A stretch of DNA of 63,065 nucleotides from Planoprotostelium fungivorum. Its lineage: Eukaryota > Evosea > Variosea > Cavosteliida > Cavosteliaceae. Of this stretch, positions 31,371 to 44,098 are shown one piece after another (within the stretch, counting starts at the first letter, position 1; every line of letters begins with the position of its first letter). The position numbers and the translations under genes are program-made. The notes under the pieces are model-generated. The model searched no databases. It worked only from the letters and a program-made list of their open reading frames with translations, and was not told the DNA's origin. Location of the stretch: positions 1 through 63,065 of the forward strand of contig MDYQ01000167.1 of NCBI GenBank assembly GCA_003024175.1, in the 5' to 3' direction.

Positions 31371-34300
31371 TCATTCAAATCTGTATGGATCGTGCTCCTC
31401 CTCAGTCATATCTTCCATCTTCATCTCCATGTTTCTCCTTAGATCGTTCTTATCTCTCTCCCTCTCCGTTTGTCTCTTCATCTTTCTTGCTATCTCGGTG
31501 AATGTCGGTCTGTTGTTCATCTCTTCTTCCATGCAGTCTTGAATCATTCCCCTAACTGATGCTTCCCATTCTTCTTCAATCATCTCGCTCCGTCTCTTCA
31601 CACTCTTTCTCTGCATCAAAGTCAGGGAGAGAAGGTTATATGTGATCACCTCAGACATCTCTCTTCCATCTCTGGCGATGAACAGCAAGATGTTGCCGAA
31701 ACTCCACACATCGGACTGGACATACTGCACTCCATATTTGACCACTTCAGGTGCCTGCATCATATGGTCAGCACATTCTAGCGAGAGGAAATGTCGAAAT
31801 AAATTCACCGTGTGGTGAGATGGTTTTCTCTCCGATTTCATCCCCTCCTCAATACATTCGCCGAAGCTTGTGATTTTAGCTACGATCGAACCGTCCGCTC
31901 CGGATTGCAATAGAATCTATTGTCATGATAAATAAGGGAACAGTAGATGCAACTCACATGATGAGAATGAAGCTGAGTGTGCACGATCTTCTGTTCTGCC
32001 ACGTAAGACATTCCTTGTGCTACGTCTCTTCCACTGTCACGTGTCAGCCACTCAAAGACGTGAATGACATGGTATCACATGGATGAGAAGAGGGAGGAAA
32101 TGGAGTGATGCTGAGCATAAGAGAAGAGACTTCCTTTGTCCATCCATTCTATCATCAACCATCCCTCTGACGAAAGAGTCAGCCTTGGACGATTTCGTTC
32201 CATTATCTGCCAGAAGTCGATGTGACCACTCACCAGAAAGATTCTGTGCGAGATACATGACGATGTTTGGATGATGCATGGTCTATCTCTCTCATTAGCC
32301 AATGAACGGGTCAATGTTTTCATCGCACCTTGAGTCTAGTAGCTTCTGCTAGAAGAGCGCGGATGTTCTTTGAGCCCTTCTTCTTGATGGCCACTAAGGT
32401 CGTTTCGTTCTGGGTCGCTCTCCACACATCGGCCGCATCACCATGGCTCACTCTCTCTCTCCATTCAATCTTTCCGCTGCTCTCACTGTCTGCAACTTCC
32501 ATCAGAATGATTGAGCTTCTCAATTCTACATCCTGTCCTATCATCAGACCCGTCCGCATGGATGATTCACCTTGTTCTTCGATCGGCGATGATAGATGAA
32601 GAGAGATAAGACCAGGATGAGAAGGAGACCACCAGCTCCACAACATGCGATGATGATGATCATCTTCGTCTTGTCATCCCCTTGCGCTGAGGGAGCGTTC
32701 ACGGCTCGTTCGGTTGGAAGAACCACGGATGGTGAGATGACGGGCTGAATTCCAATGGAGAAGTTTGTGAGATGGCTCGTCTGACAGATCGTCACGTTGT
32801 CATCTACAATGAGGTTACAACCGTCTCTTGACCAGAGAGAAGAGGATTCGTTCCAGTACTGACACACTGCATCTGCTTTGTGTCAATGTCGTTCATTTCG
32901 ATGTGAACCTCTTCGGAGTTGGATAGAGGATCGAGTTCTCACAGTGATCGGGAGGAATGGCGCGGACGGATCCCATGGTGATGTTAATCAAGTCAGAGAT
33001 ACCTTTGACTTCGATCTCTCTTCCCTCGGCGTAAACATTCACTCCAATGACTCCACTGTATCTAGTAGTATCCGATCAGTACTCAGTTCCGTGAGAGTCC
33101 TTCACATCGACTGGTTGTTCACGCCACCGAAGGGATTGTACGAGATAGACGATAAGGACATGACGACTGTCTCCACCTCAGATTTTGAATGGCGATCATC
33201 GTTCACCTTTTTGCGTACCGAGTACCGATGCAGGTATGGCCACAGCGACAGTACTGTTTGTGATCTTGCTCTCTAAGCTCTGACTTCCGTTCTTATTTGT
33301 GTCGTATGTCTGTAGTTTAATGGAAACATCTCTCGTGTTGTACTCGAAAGACGCAGAAGTGTTACGCGAGAGAGCCAGCGACACGGCTGATATCGTCTTC
33401 ACGATCTGAGATCCTTCAGTCTCACTCTTCAGGCTTTACATCACCTCGATCTGTTCTCCGAGAACGCTGTTGAGTATATTCTGGAGGATGATTACGGATT
33501 GAACTCTCGTCATCTGCTCACCTCTGCCTGTTTCACAGATACGATGGTAATGTAATCGTAGAGAGTATCGACCGATGTAATGGTCTGTGATGTAGTGGTC
33601 TGTGATGTGGTAGTCTGTGATGTGGTAGTCTGTGATGTGGTAGTCTGTGATGTGGTAGCACTGATGGCGGTTGGACTAGTACTGATGGTGGATAAACTAG
33701 TTGAAGTTCCAACTGTCGAATTGCAGGGAAGAAAGCTCAGTTTGTTAAGACAGATGGAAGATACGTTCGTGGAAGCTCTCGATGAACAAGGAATTCTGTT
33801 GCCCAATAGATCGCAGTTGAATGTGACATTGACGTATCCAAAGGATGTGAAGAAGTTGTTGGCTAGATTCAGGTTACGGAGAGCTGGGAGGCTGGCGTTT
33901 CTGGCTGTCACCGTACCGTTCAGATGATTGTTCTGTAGGTAAAGGTCGAGTTGATGACCGGGAAGGTTGATGATCGAATCGGGTACAGGCCCTGGAGAAA
34001 GGTTGAGGACAAGATGATCAGTGAAATGGATCATCACCTTCCAGCTGATTATCATTCAATTGGAATAATTTGACTGTTTCGATACTCTTCATCGATGGAA
34101 TCTGTCCGGTCAATTGATTGAAGGATAGATCGAGGTCTTGGAGTAAGGGGAGGTTGGCGATGGACACTGGAATGGACCCGTTGAGTCGGTTGTTACCAAG
34201 ACGGATGAATTGGAGATACTGGATGTGGCTGACATCAGGGATCGGTCCGACTAGGAAATTATAACTCAAATCGAGGGTTATCATGGATGTGATGTTACTG

Positions 34301-35123
34301 ACGACGGATGGGATCTCTCCAGTGATGTTGTTGTTGTGAATATTGATGGTTGCGATGGATGTCAGGCCCACGATGGATGATGGAATGGATCCATTGAGAG
34401 CATTATAAGAGAGATCGAGGAATTGGAGGTTGGTGAGGTCACCGATAGTCGATGGGATCGAACCATCAAATTGATTGTTGAAGAAGCTGAGATATTGGAT
34501 GGATTTCCAGCCACCGATGGTATATGGAATGTTCCCACCCAGACTGCTCATGCTGAGGTCGATCGATAGGAGGGAAGTGAGGTTACCAATGGTGAGTGGA
34601 AGAGACCCGGTGAATAGGTTGATAGATAGATTGATCGTCGTGAGGTTGACGAGTTGACCGATGGATGGAGAGATACTTCCGTTGCACAGCATTCCCGAGA
34701 GATCGAGCTCAACTGGCCATGATTGGGATGGATCGCAGGTGACGCCCGTCCAAGTGCAGAACTGATAGATCGTGAGGAGTGGGCGATAGGGGATATCTTA
34801 TATTTCGGTGATGTGTGATGAGAGGAGACGCATGTGATTAATGTCGGATCACGGAGACGCTTAGCGTAACGTTAATGGACGGTGCATCAGATGTAGTGAT
34901 AGCATTGGACGTATTGAAAGAAAATATCGAAATTGTTTCACGTTGTTTCTGTTCCAATGCTGAGAAGGTACTGCATCGCTCATCAATACCAGTCAGTGAC
35001 TATCCTCTTCTCACCTCCCATCGTGCTCCATATCTCTGGCAACGTGGTCGAGAGGTCACCCTTACATCCTGTTACTGATAGAAAGAGGAGGAGAGTTTGA
35101 GGCAAAAACCACAAGCACCTCAT
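31371..35123 (-). CDS. LRR - GAIN/GPS - TM - pseudokinase receptor (receptor C)
   Basis: The start at 35123 gives a signal peptide MRCLWFLPQTLLLFLSVTG. The LRRNT cap (FCTWTGVTCDPSQ) is followed by about eight full plant-type LRRs (34018-34700, e.g. LTTINLSINLFTGSLPLTIG). A Cys-containing cap follows, then a T-T-S-Q repeat stalk at 33580-33657. The GAIN-like region has NILNSVLGEQIE and IVKTISAVSLALSRN, and the GPS is at ~32764-32864: CQYWNE, LWSRDGC, CQTSHLTNFSIG. A TM helix (MIIIIACCGAGGLLLILVLS) is next. The kinase-like domain keeps VAIKK and APEVVKYG, but HRD is HTQ (KIVHTQLH) and DFG is SFG (AKITSFGE). An alternative in-frame ATG lies at 35165. The C-tail is charged (NMEMKMEDMTEEEHDPYRFE). 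Confidence 0.9.
33580..33657. repeat. 15-bp tandem repeat encoding a TTSQT stalk (receptor C)
   Basis: Five imperfect copies of TCTGTGATGTGGTAG (plus strand) encode repeated Thr-Ser-Gln-Thr-Thr on the minus strand. The repeat sits between the last LRR cap and the GAIN region. Confidence 0.9.
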
Positions 35124-35406
35124 CTGTTGAGCTTCGCCAGCCGGTGAACCGAAATGAACGCCCACAGTCTTTTAAGTGGGAGAATTCTGCAGCCCCATTT
35201 CGCGAAACAGAGCCTGAGGCCCCGGGTATTGAGATGTAAGGTGGTACGGACCTTATACTGCGGGCTATTTATTAAATAATGCGCATTTATAAGCAGTTGT
35301 GACCAAAACGACGAAGGTCAGGACAGATGAAAGCGCTTTTTGTTCACATGATCGGTTTACCTCCTCTTTTCATGACACAATTCGTATACAACTATACAAT
35401 CTCTCA

Positions 35407-35487
35407 CATAGCAAATCATCTCAAATCATCTCAAATCATCTCAAACATCTCAAACATCTCAAATCATCTCAAATCATCTCAAATCGA
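35407..35487. repeat. Short tandem repeat CAAATCATCT
   Basis: About eight copies of a 10-mer (some shortened to CAAACATCT) between receptor C and the next gene. There are no spacers, so this is a microsatellite-like array and not a CRISPR. Confidence 0.9.
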
Positions 35488-35968
35488 TCCTTCATCTCTC
35501 ATCAAAACTGTCGATCGACACCTTAAATGACTGCAATAAATCAAACACCACATTCTCGTGAGCTCCACACTCTTATCTTTCCATCCCATCAAATGTTGTC
35601 GATTTCAGAATTTCAAAGGCAAAATTGTTTCGGCTGTGCTTTTCCGTCCACATCTTTCTTCTTCCTCACTCTCGATTAGACGTTTTGCTCATCCCTCCTG
35701 TGATAATGCTGGACGGAAAGGTGTATATCTCAGACAGATGTTCCAGCGGATCTCTCGCCAGCCTCGTACCACCGCTGGCGATCTTGATGCTCTGTACCTG
35801 TGAGCCCGCTGGCACCTGTGCAGACGAGAGGATGAGACGAAAGAGGTTGGTGATGGGCGATCATCTCACCTGCCCAGGTTCGTCACCGTTGCAACTTTTA
35901 ATCGTCTGAACTCTCCCGCGAAAATGAACATCTGTCTGGTATCAATGGTCTAATGGCCTACGCTGCTG

Positions 35969-36577
35969 ATGCTGCCATGGTTTGCTGTACTAAATGTGTT
36001 TCTTCGGTCGACGAAAGACAAACACCCGAATGCTGAACCTCAGGTGAGACGGTATGACGAACAACGTACAGAAAAGAACGACAGGAAACGACCCATGCCC
36101 TCCATTCTAACGGAGTCCAAAGAAGAGATCACTCTGAGTCTGGAAGATCTTCGTCCCAATGAATTCACATCTGAGAGGTATGCCAAATTATTTCTTTCGG
36201 AAGTCGAGGTCTATGGTCGTAGCGTTCGCATGTGAACGATGTTCTGATCAAGTTTCGCATGAAGTTTCTCCTTCAATCGTCCACTCCGGAAGCGAAAGTG
36301 CGGGAATGAATAGACCATCTCAGTGCAGAAAGGATCGCACTCCTTGAGTGAGATGGACGTACTGAAGGCGGAGAAAGATCTGATCGAGCAGAAGAACCTC
36401 AGACTCGAACAACAGAATCGTCTGAGTGAAGAGAGGAACAGCATCCTCCTCAAACAGATCGAACATCTAGAAACAACTCGATCGGGACATGTGGTTGCGC
36501 AAGTTGGTTGTGATGGTCAGTCATTACAAGAATTCAGCACATTCGTACAGGAGACCGAAAGGAACAATCAGAGTTAG
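35969..36577 (+). CDS. Hypothetical coiled-coil protein
   Basis: The region reads MPSILTESKEEITLSLEDLR and NEFTSERYAKLFLSEVEVYG in one exon, then VLIKFRMKFLLQSSTPEAK, and finally a clear coiled coil (MDVLKAEKDLIEQKNLRLEQ and NRLSEERNSILLKQIEHLE) ending at 36577. The joins between these pieces (about 36210-36355) are not resolved; an intron or frameshift is needed. The true start could be further 5' (ATGs at ~35952 and 35969). I do not recognise a family. Between 35124 and 35968 there is otherwise only the tandem repeat and short unsupported frames. Confidence 0.4.
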
Positions 36578-36922
36578 ACTCACAGTGATAGGCGTTGTTC
36601 GATAAATTATCTTCGTCTCATCGCTCCTTCACGTCCAGTGGAAAGATTCCATCATGATCAACTGACAACTTTTGAAGAGATGCGGACTCCATGTGTCTTA
36701 CGAGAACTCTTCTTGTCGTATGATGTAAAACTCCATCCCCTCCCTTAGCCACATCCTCCTCAAAGAAACCTCAACAACGCTCCACAGGCGCTTACTGCCA
36801 AATATGGAGTAATAATTTTTTCGTCCTACTCTCGCGTCATCCTTCGAGCGTTTTGACACTGTCCCTATAACAGACGACATTCCAGAACCAACGGCTACAC
36901 AGCACCACCTACAGCGGATGCG

Positions 36923-39900
36923 ATGAAGTCTCAGCTTCTCGTCTCTGTATTTTCTCTCCTGCTATTGATTCCCGCGGGGTGTTCCGCGTCTCTTGCGACA
37001 ACGATGAGAGGAATATGGTTACATTTGGGCGGTGAGAAGCACGTCAAAAATTGGAGATCTCATGAATATATAGGATCTTCTCAATACTGGAAGGGAAACG
37101 ATGTGAGTATTTTGTACTTCATCTCTCGGACCGATCGTCTCACCAATAGGCATGCATGTACGCGACTCTGCCTTAATCGAGACAAACAGGGCTACAATAA
37201 TAAGCTGATGATAATCAGGTCTGTGGGACCTCCTTTATCGGCGTCACCTGCGATAAAGCCGGAAAATGGCCTATCCAAATCGATCTCAGTAGTCAGAGCT
37301 TAACTGGAACTCTCTCTTCCAACATCAGTCTTCTCGTCAACCTCACCTTACTCTCCCTCAGCAACAATACCATCACTGGATCTATTCCAACCACAATCAC
37401 CCAGCTTACAAAACTGAACCGACTCGAATTGGACACCAATAGCTTCAGTGGAACCATTCCCTCAACCATTGGTCGACTCAAGAACCTCACTTACATGCAC
37501 CTTTACCAGAATCAACTCACTGGATCTTTACCATCGAGTATTGGTAATCTCACCAATCTCCGCTATCTTTTACTTCACAACAATCAGCTCAGTGGCAACC
37601 TCCCAAACGAATTGGGTAATCTCAGCTCTGTAGTGATGATCGCATTGTATCAGAATAAGTTCAATGGCTCCATCCCATTGTCGATCGGCAATTTGACCAA
37701 CCTTGAAAAGTTCCATGCGAGAACGAATAGTCTGTCAGGTGAGGACAGGATTCTATTCGTCGACCAATGATTAATGATAGGATCCGTTCCAACAGCAATC
37801 ATCAATCTGCCATCCCTGACATCGTTGATCTTACACAGCAATGCCCTCAGCGGCTCTGTGTCTGGAAGACGAACTCAACTCGTCAGTTTGAGTATTCTTC
37901 AACTCAACAACAATCGTTTCACATCTGTGGGTTACATCAGCGTCACAAGTCAATGCAATCTATTGGGAAACTTATTCCCTTGTCAACCAAAACTCAATGT
38001 ATCTTCCTTGTGTACAATCGACTATCTTCCGTGCACCAGCAGCTCTTCCAAACTGACCACAAGTTCTACCAGCTCTACGAGATCTACCAGCTCTACGAGA
38101 TCGACTAGCTCCACTACAAGCTCTGCTAGCTCTACAACAAGTTCTACCAGCTCCACAACAAGTTCTACTAGCTCTACGAGATCTACCAGCTCTACGAGAT
38201 CGACCAGCTCCACCACAAGTTCTACCAGCTCCACCACAAGTTCTGCCAGCTTCACGAGTTTCGACAACACTACGATGTCGTTGACTCCTGGGTCAACTAC
38301 TAAGTCTTCACACCCTTTCACAACTACTTCTACCAACGCACCAACAACATCTTCTTCCGCTCTCACTCATTCTACGATGGCATCTTCGACGGTAGATTCA
38401 TCCACAACGACTGCATCCACAACATCTACAAACGGGTCGACCAGTTCGTCAATCATCTCTACAACATACTCGTCCTCCATTGGTTCAACCAGTCCAGTTG
38501 TACTTACCATTGATGATCTCTATCACAACACAACGTTTGTGTCCGTGCAACAGGTCGAGGTGATAGTTGACGACGTACAAGACGATTGATCATATCCAGT
38601 ATCTTCTCAATAGCACAATGGTGAACGATGATGAAGTGATGATGGATCAGGGATGGATCATAGATGACAAATTATAGGACCACCTGGTGGTGAAGTGCAT
38701 ATCAGCTGTGTCTCTGGCCCTCTCTCGTAACGCCACATCATTCGAATATAACACGCCAGATGTGATGTTCAGCTTTCGTATATACAACGCAGACACAAAT
38801 GCAAGTCAGAGGATAGAAAATATCATAGTGAACAGCACTATTGCAGTGGTTCTACCGTTATCTGCAGCCGGTTCTCAGCGAGGTGAGTGGGATAATATGG
38901 AAGACAAGAAGATGACCTCCATAGTTGCAGTGTCACTGTCTTCTATATCGTACAATCCATTTACATCGATCAGCAACCAGTCTATGCGAGTAGTTCATTC
39001 AAAATCAATGTGGAAATGACTGTAAAATAGATATAGTCCAGTAATAGGGGTCAGTGTGTATGCAGAGGGCAGAGAGTTGAATGTCGATGGCGTCACGGAC
39101 TTGATTAACATCACCATGGGAACCATCTATGACATACCCCCTGGATATTGTGAGATATCATCGATACACCAATGGTAAACGAGAGAATGACATTTCATGT
39201 AGATGCAGTGTGTCAGTACTGGAACGAATCCTCTTCTCTCTGGTCAAGAAACGGCTGCAACCTCGTTGTAGACAACGATGTGGTGATTTGTCAGACGAGC
39301 CATCTCACAAACTTTTCCATTGGAATTCAACCAGTGAATCCACCTACAAATAACATCGCCAATGCACCAACAAACGTAGACAGCAACTGGAATCAGATGA
39401 TCATCATCAGCGCCTGTGTCATCAGTGGCCTCATTTTCGTCGTCATCTTGTCTCTTCTGGTGTATCATCGCCTATCGAATCGTCAGGTGAGCTGTGATGA
39501 AGATCATCGTATGAGCTGATACGATGCACAGAAGAAGATGGGAGACTTGGTCGTAGGCATGGATCTCTCTAAAGGAGAAGACTCCAAAGAAAAGATGGAG
39601 TGGATCACTAGACTGAACGAAGGGAGAAGGTCTGAAGTGTGGAAGGTGATATGCAATGAGACGACGACAGTGGTCGTCAAAAAGAGAGCTCTAGAGGATA
39701 TACGTTCTCTTCTGGCTGAGTCGACAAGGATGAAGGTGAAATTTATCTTTTCGTTGACTTTGCGATTGCTCAAGAATCAAACAGATGATGCATCATCCGA
39801 ACATTGTCATGTATCTTGCCCAAAATTTATCTCGTGAGTTATGCATCATGTTGTGGCTGAAGATGAAACAGAGGGATGGATGATGATGGAATGGATGGAC

Positions 39901-40650
39901 GAAGGCAGCCTCTCCTCTTACGCCCGCTCTCACCTTGTCTCTCCTCTGTTCTATTCCATGTAACTGTATTCCTCTATTCATCGTCTGACGAGAGCAGAGG
40001 CACAGATATAGCAAAGGGATTGTCTTACCTTGCAAAACTGGAGATCGTGCATACTCAGATCCATCCTCATCACGTGAGACTTGACTCTTTCTCATCCTTC
40101 TCATCAGTGATAGATTCTATTACAAATCGTAGAAGATTCTGTCGTAGCAAAAATCACAGGCTTCAGTGGATGTGTCGACAATGGAACAAAGTGCACCAGA
40201 AGGCCATCTCATCATACGGTAACAAGGAATCCGAATGACAGCGTATTGATCATGATACAGGCACCTGAAGTGGTCAAGTACGGTGTACAATATGTACAGT
40301 CTGATGTATGGAGCCTTGGCCTCATCTTACTCTTTATTGCCAGTGATGGAATGATACCCACCAAAGTGATGTCCATGACAATCGAATTTCCATCGACTAA
40401 ACAATAACAGGATTTAAATGTAAATGGCGTCAAGTTAGCATGGGATGTATCCGTTAAGGCATCGATCTACGACTGTATGGAAGAACATATCGATGATCGA
40501 CCCACGATCACCGAATTCTCGAAGAGAATGGCAAGACAGAATGAGAGCAAGATCACGATGAGGAAAAACAAAGAGATGGTGGAGGAACTCGAGACAAAGA
40601 TGAGAGGATTCGACGAAGGAAAGTCCCAAGAGCCTTATGGAACTGTTTGA
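36923..40650 (+). CDS. LRR - GAIN/GPS - TM - pseudokinase receptor (receptor D)
   Basis: Start 36923 gives the signal peptide MKSQLLVSVFSLLLLIPAG. The ectodomain has a cap (CGTSFIGVTCDKAG), about seven LRRs (37290-37740), and a long Ser/Thr stalk (38040-38480, units like TSSTRS and TTSSTSS). The GAIN-like part has YLLNSTMVNDDE and CISAVSLALSRNATSFEYNT. The GPS is at 39211-39318: CQYWNE, LWSRNGC, CQTSHLTNFSIG. A TM helix (MIIISACVISGLIFVVILSL) comes next. The kinase-like domain keeps a lysine (VVVKK) and APEVVKYGVQYV, but HRD is HTQ (IVHTQIHPHH) and DFG is GFS (AKITGFSG). The C-terminal stretch is a helix-rich tail (MRKNKEMVEELETKMRGFDE). Stop TGA at 40648-40650. Its paralogy to B and C covers the whole length. 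Confidence 0.9.
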
Positions 40651-41015
40651 GAACCCTCTTCGTTACGTCCACACCGAATCATAGATTAAAGTCAAATGTA
40701 ATTCAATGTGTACCTTAATCTTACCATGGTCTTGTATCTGTTGGATACAGGTAGTTTGTTCGTGGCGTGCCTCAAATATTGGGAGAGTGGTCGTGAAAGG
40801 CTCTGCAAATCATGGTAGCCCGCTGAGTAACGTCTCTATTGACTTACTGTACGGTAGAGGAAGAGGGATGTACCGGAGAATTGAAATCTCCGGTCTTGGA
40901 TTGGGCTGTCGAAGGCGGGAGGGATGACAAAAATAAAAGGTGCAATCCGCGGAACGGCTTGTCTACAACGAAAGGTGGAGCGGGGAGCAGATGAAAACCC
41001 GGCACAGCCAGCAAG

Positions 41016-44000
41016 ATGTCTAATATCTTCATCATGGGCCCACCGGGCGCAGGAAAGACGACCGTATCAAAGAGGATCGCTGAAGCATTATCCCTGAAAT
41101 TGGTCGATGTCGATGACGACTTATTAGAGGGAGTGAGCGATTTCCTTGTTGATACCCTCTCCATCGTCTCAGTTTGATCTTATTCGTATCTCGATCTCTG
41201 ATCTCTGAACATCAGACGTGGAAATGTAAGGTCAGTGACAAGTTAAAAGAACTAGGGGAGGATGGATTCCTTCAAGAAGAAGGTCGAGTCCTGCAAACTC
41301 TTCAGGTAGATGTGTGACATAAAGATTGAATTTGACGATCTCCGTATCAGGTAGAGGACTCTGTCGTCTCATTGACCGGTTCAAATCCTCTCATTCACGC
41401 CGCCATGGAACACATCAAGAGCTCGGGCTTTATTCTGTACCTAGACGCCTCGGAAGATGACATCTTGGAAAGATTGGAGAGGATGAAGGTAAATCATGAG
41501 GGAGATATGAGAGATATCAATCGCTTCGTAGGTGGACAGGATCGTGGGCTCGTCCACTCGTCCAATGAGAGATGTGTTGGCTTACCGAAGAACATTCTAC
41601 GAGAAATATTACGATGTACGAGCACTCCTGCCCAGGCACGCCGATCTCGATCAGGTGATCACAAAAAGAAGTGGAGACGATGATGATTGACATGATCGGA
41701 CAGACATTCAACATCTGCATGGAGAACATCCGAAGATACAGAGAGGTAACACTTTCTTCTAGCCCACTTTCTCATTCCGTTCTGATCCAAGACAGGTTCA
41801 ACTCAACGAAGCCACCTTCGTCAGCACGAGGAGCGACGAACCTTCCAAGGGACTCACCTTCGGTGAAGCAGTTCTCAGAGGTCTCTCACCCGGTGATGAC
41901 ACCTGCACATCATCATCATCGCTGACCATCACGAAAGACGGTGGACTCTTTGTACCCAGAATCACACCCGAGTTCGCCTCCTGGGAGTGGGAGAGATTCG
42001 CAGAGTTGATCGCCAGAGACAAAGCAGAAGGGTACGTGGTGTCCGACGTCGCATCTGATTCTCGCAGATTCCAGTCCCTCGCGCTGCGACTGATCGAGAG
42101 GTGGGCCCCTGAGATACCGGTTGCCCTGTCGAGGCAGTTCATTCAGAATGCTTATCAGTTCCCTTCTCGTTTCGATACGCCAGAGGTGAGGTGATGAAAG
42201 ATTGTGAGAGTCAACGTGAAAGGTGGCGCCTGTCGTAGATGTGGGAGACAATCGATACATGTTGGAATTATTCCACGGACCTACGGCCAGGTGAGGAATT
42301 CTCTCTTCAGTGCTCAGACAAGCATGATGTGTACAAATGTATTTCTATGATAACAAAATTCATCTGAGAGCTATTTTCACTCAGTCTTACGTTCTCTAGT
42401 TTCAAAGACTTTGCCCTCCAACTCTTCCCTCAGATCTTCAGACACTACGCAGGCCAGTTGCGTCCCAACACCCACTACGCCATCTTGGTCTCTACCAGCG
42501 GAGACACAGGCAGCGCCACCGTCCACGGATTCTGCGAGCAGACCGACATTCCCGTCCTCTGTCTCTACCCCGAAGACGGTGTCAGCCCCGTACAAAAATT
42601 CCAGATGGTAAGCCACGATCCATCTCCATTGCGAACGGATATTCAGATCGTTTCAAATCGACGATGAAATGTTGATGTGGAACGTAGGTCACATCACCTT
42701 CAAAGAATCTGAGTGTGATGGGAGTGAGATCTGATTTCGATTTCTGTCAGACGAGCATCAAATCGATCTTCAACGATCAAGAGTTCACTTCGAGGCTATC
42801 TGAGATGAACGTTCAACTCTCTGCCGCAAATTCGATCAATTGGGGAAGACTACTTCCTCAGGTATTCTACCACACGTGAGTTTATCATCCGTCTTCTCTT
42901 TCTCTTTCTTCTCCTCTTCTTCCCTTCTCCGCACGGCAAACTGGATCAAGATGACCTTTATCTTCCTCATTTCAATTTTATTCTCTTACTTCACGATCAT
43001 TCTCTCACTCTTCTAACAAATCCTTCTACCCCTCCATCGATAATGAATTCAACGTTCGTCTCTAAACTCACCGCATACAGTTGGGCTTATCTCTCTCTCG
43101 TCAACCGAGGAGCCATCAAGATGGGAGACAAGGTGGACATCTGTGTTCCCACCGGTAACTTTGGTAACATCTTGTCCGCCCTCTATGCAAGAAACAGCGG
43201 TCTACCCATCCGCAAATTAATCTGCGCCGCCAACGAAAACGACGTTTTAACCGAATTCCTCACCACCGGTGAATCACTTGACATCGAATAGTGGATAATT
43301 GAGAAAGGTGTCTACGACATCAGGACTCGTAATCTAAAGAAGACGGCCTCCCCTTCCATCGACATCTTGAAGTCGAGTAATCTGGAGAGGCTACTGTTCA
43401 TCTTGACACCCCTGGAAGAGAGAGGAAAGAAGATCAGTGATTATTACAGTCAATTGGACAGAGAAAAGTGAGAGTGAAGGAATGGATCAGACTGATGGAG
43501 ATGAAGGTATTTCAAGATCGACGAGGAATTGAGAAAGACGATCGACGAGATCTTCTGGTCCGGTAGCTGCAGTGACGCTCAGACGAAGGAGACTATCACT
43601 TCAGTCTACAAAGAGAGAAAGGTCTTTCACTCTTCATCTTTCATCACCGTCTTCATCATCCATCATCATCATCATCCTTCATCATCATCAACACTCTTAC
43701 ACGTCCACTCACAACCACTCAGATCATTCTGGACCCCCACACTGCAGTGGCCATGCACGTCGCGAGAGAATACAGGAAGGCTTATCCCGAGAGTAAATCG
43801 GTCAGCATGATCGTCTGCTCCACCGCCCACTATTCCAAATTCCCCCGCCCCGTCTTGGAATCCATCGGAGTACAGCCGGAAGAGGCCGTTCCCGCCCAAA
43901 TTCGACAGCTGCAGATGCTGAACCCCGAGCCACAGATGCATGAGATGGTCCTTCTCTCTGTGAACGCGGAATCTCTGCATCAGAAGGTGGAGGAGGTCTG

Positions 44001-44098
44001 GTGTGACACGTGTTGACGTTGTATAGGTGTGTGGGGAGAAGATCGAAGACATCAAGGGTGAAGTGGAAGGATTCCTCAGAGGCAAATATGGAAGATAA
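41016..44098 (+). CDS. THNSL1: Threonine synthase-like 1 (shikimate-kinase-like domain plus threonine synthase)
   Basis: The ATG at 41016 starts [16 protein letters not shown], a Walker A of a shikimate-kinase fold, followed by VDVDDDLLE and [13 protein letters not shown] where active shikimate kinases have a glycine-rich loop. After ~41740 comes a PLP enzyme of the threonine synthase type: [14 protein letters not shown] with the PLP lysine (FKDFA), [12 protein letters not shown] phosphate loop, and [20 protein letters not shown]. The same two-domain order is found in animal THNSL1. Twelve or so exons with short introns, one (43622-43720) rich in CATCAT. The stop is TAA at 44096-44098. If the kinase half lacks activity as in animals it may be a regulatory module. 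Confidence 0.93.

Noticed and set aside
35407-35487. CRISPR-like array
   Set aside because: The units are 10 bp, directly abutting, without spacers, in a eukaryotic intergenic region; this is a simple tandem repeat.
38022-38366. Antisense reading frame over the Ser/Thr stalk (Glu/Leu/Val repeats)
   Set aside because: It is the mirror of a low-complexity coding repeat on the plus strand and has no independent support.
28393-40650. Adhesion GPCRs
   Set aside because: The GPS motif is present, but only one TM helix follows and then a kinase-like domain, not seven helices.
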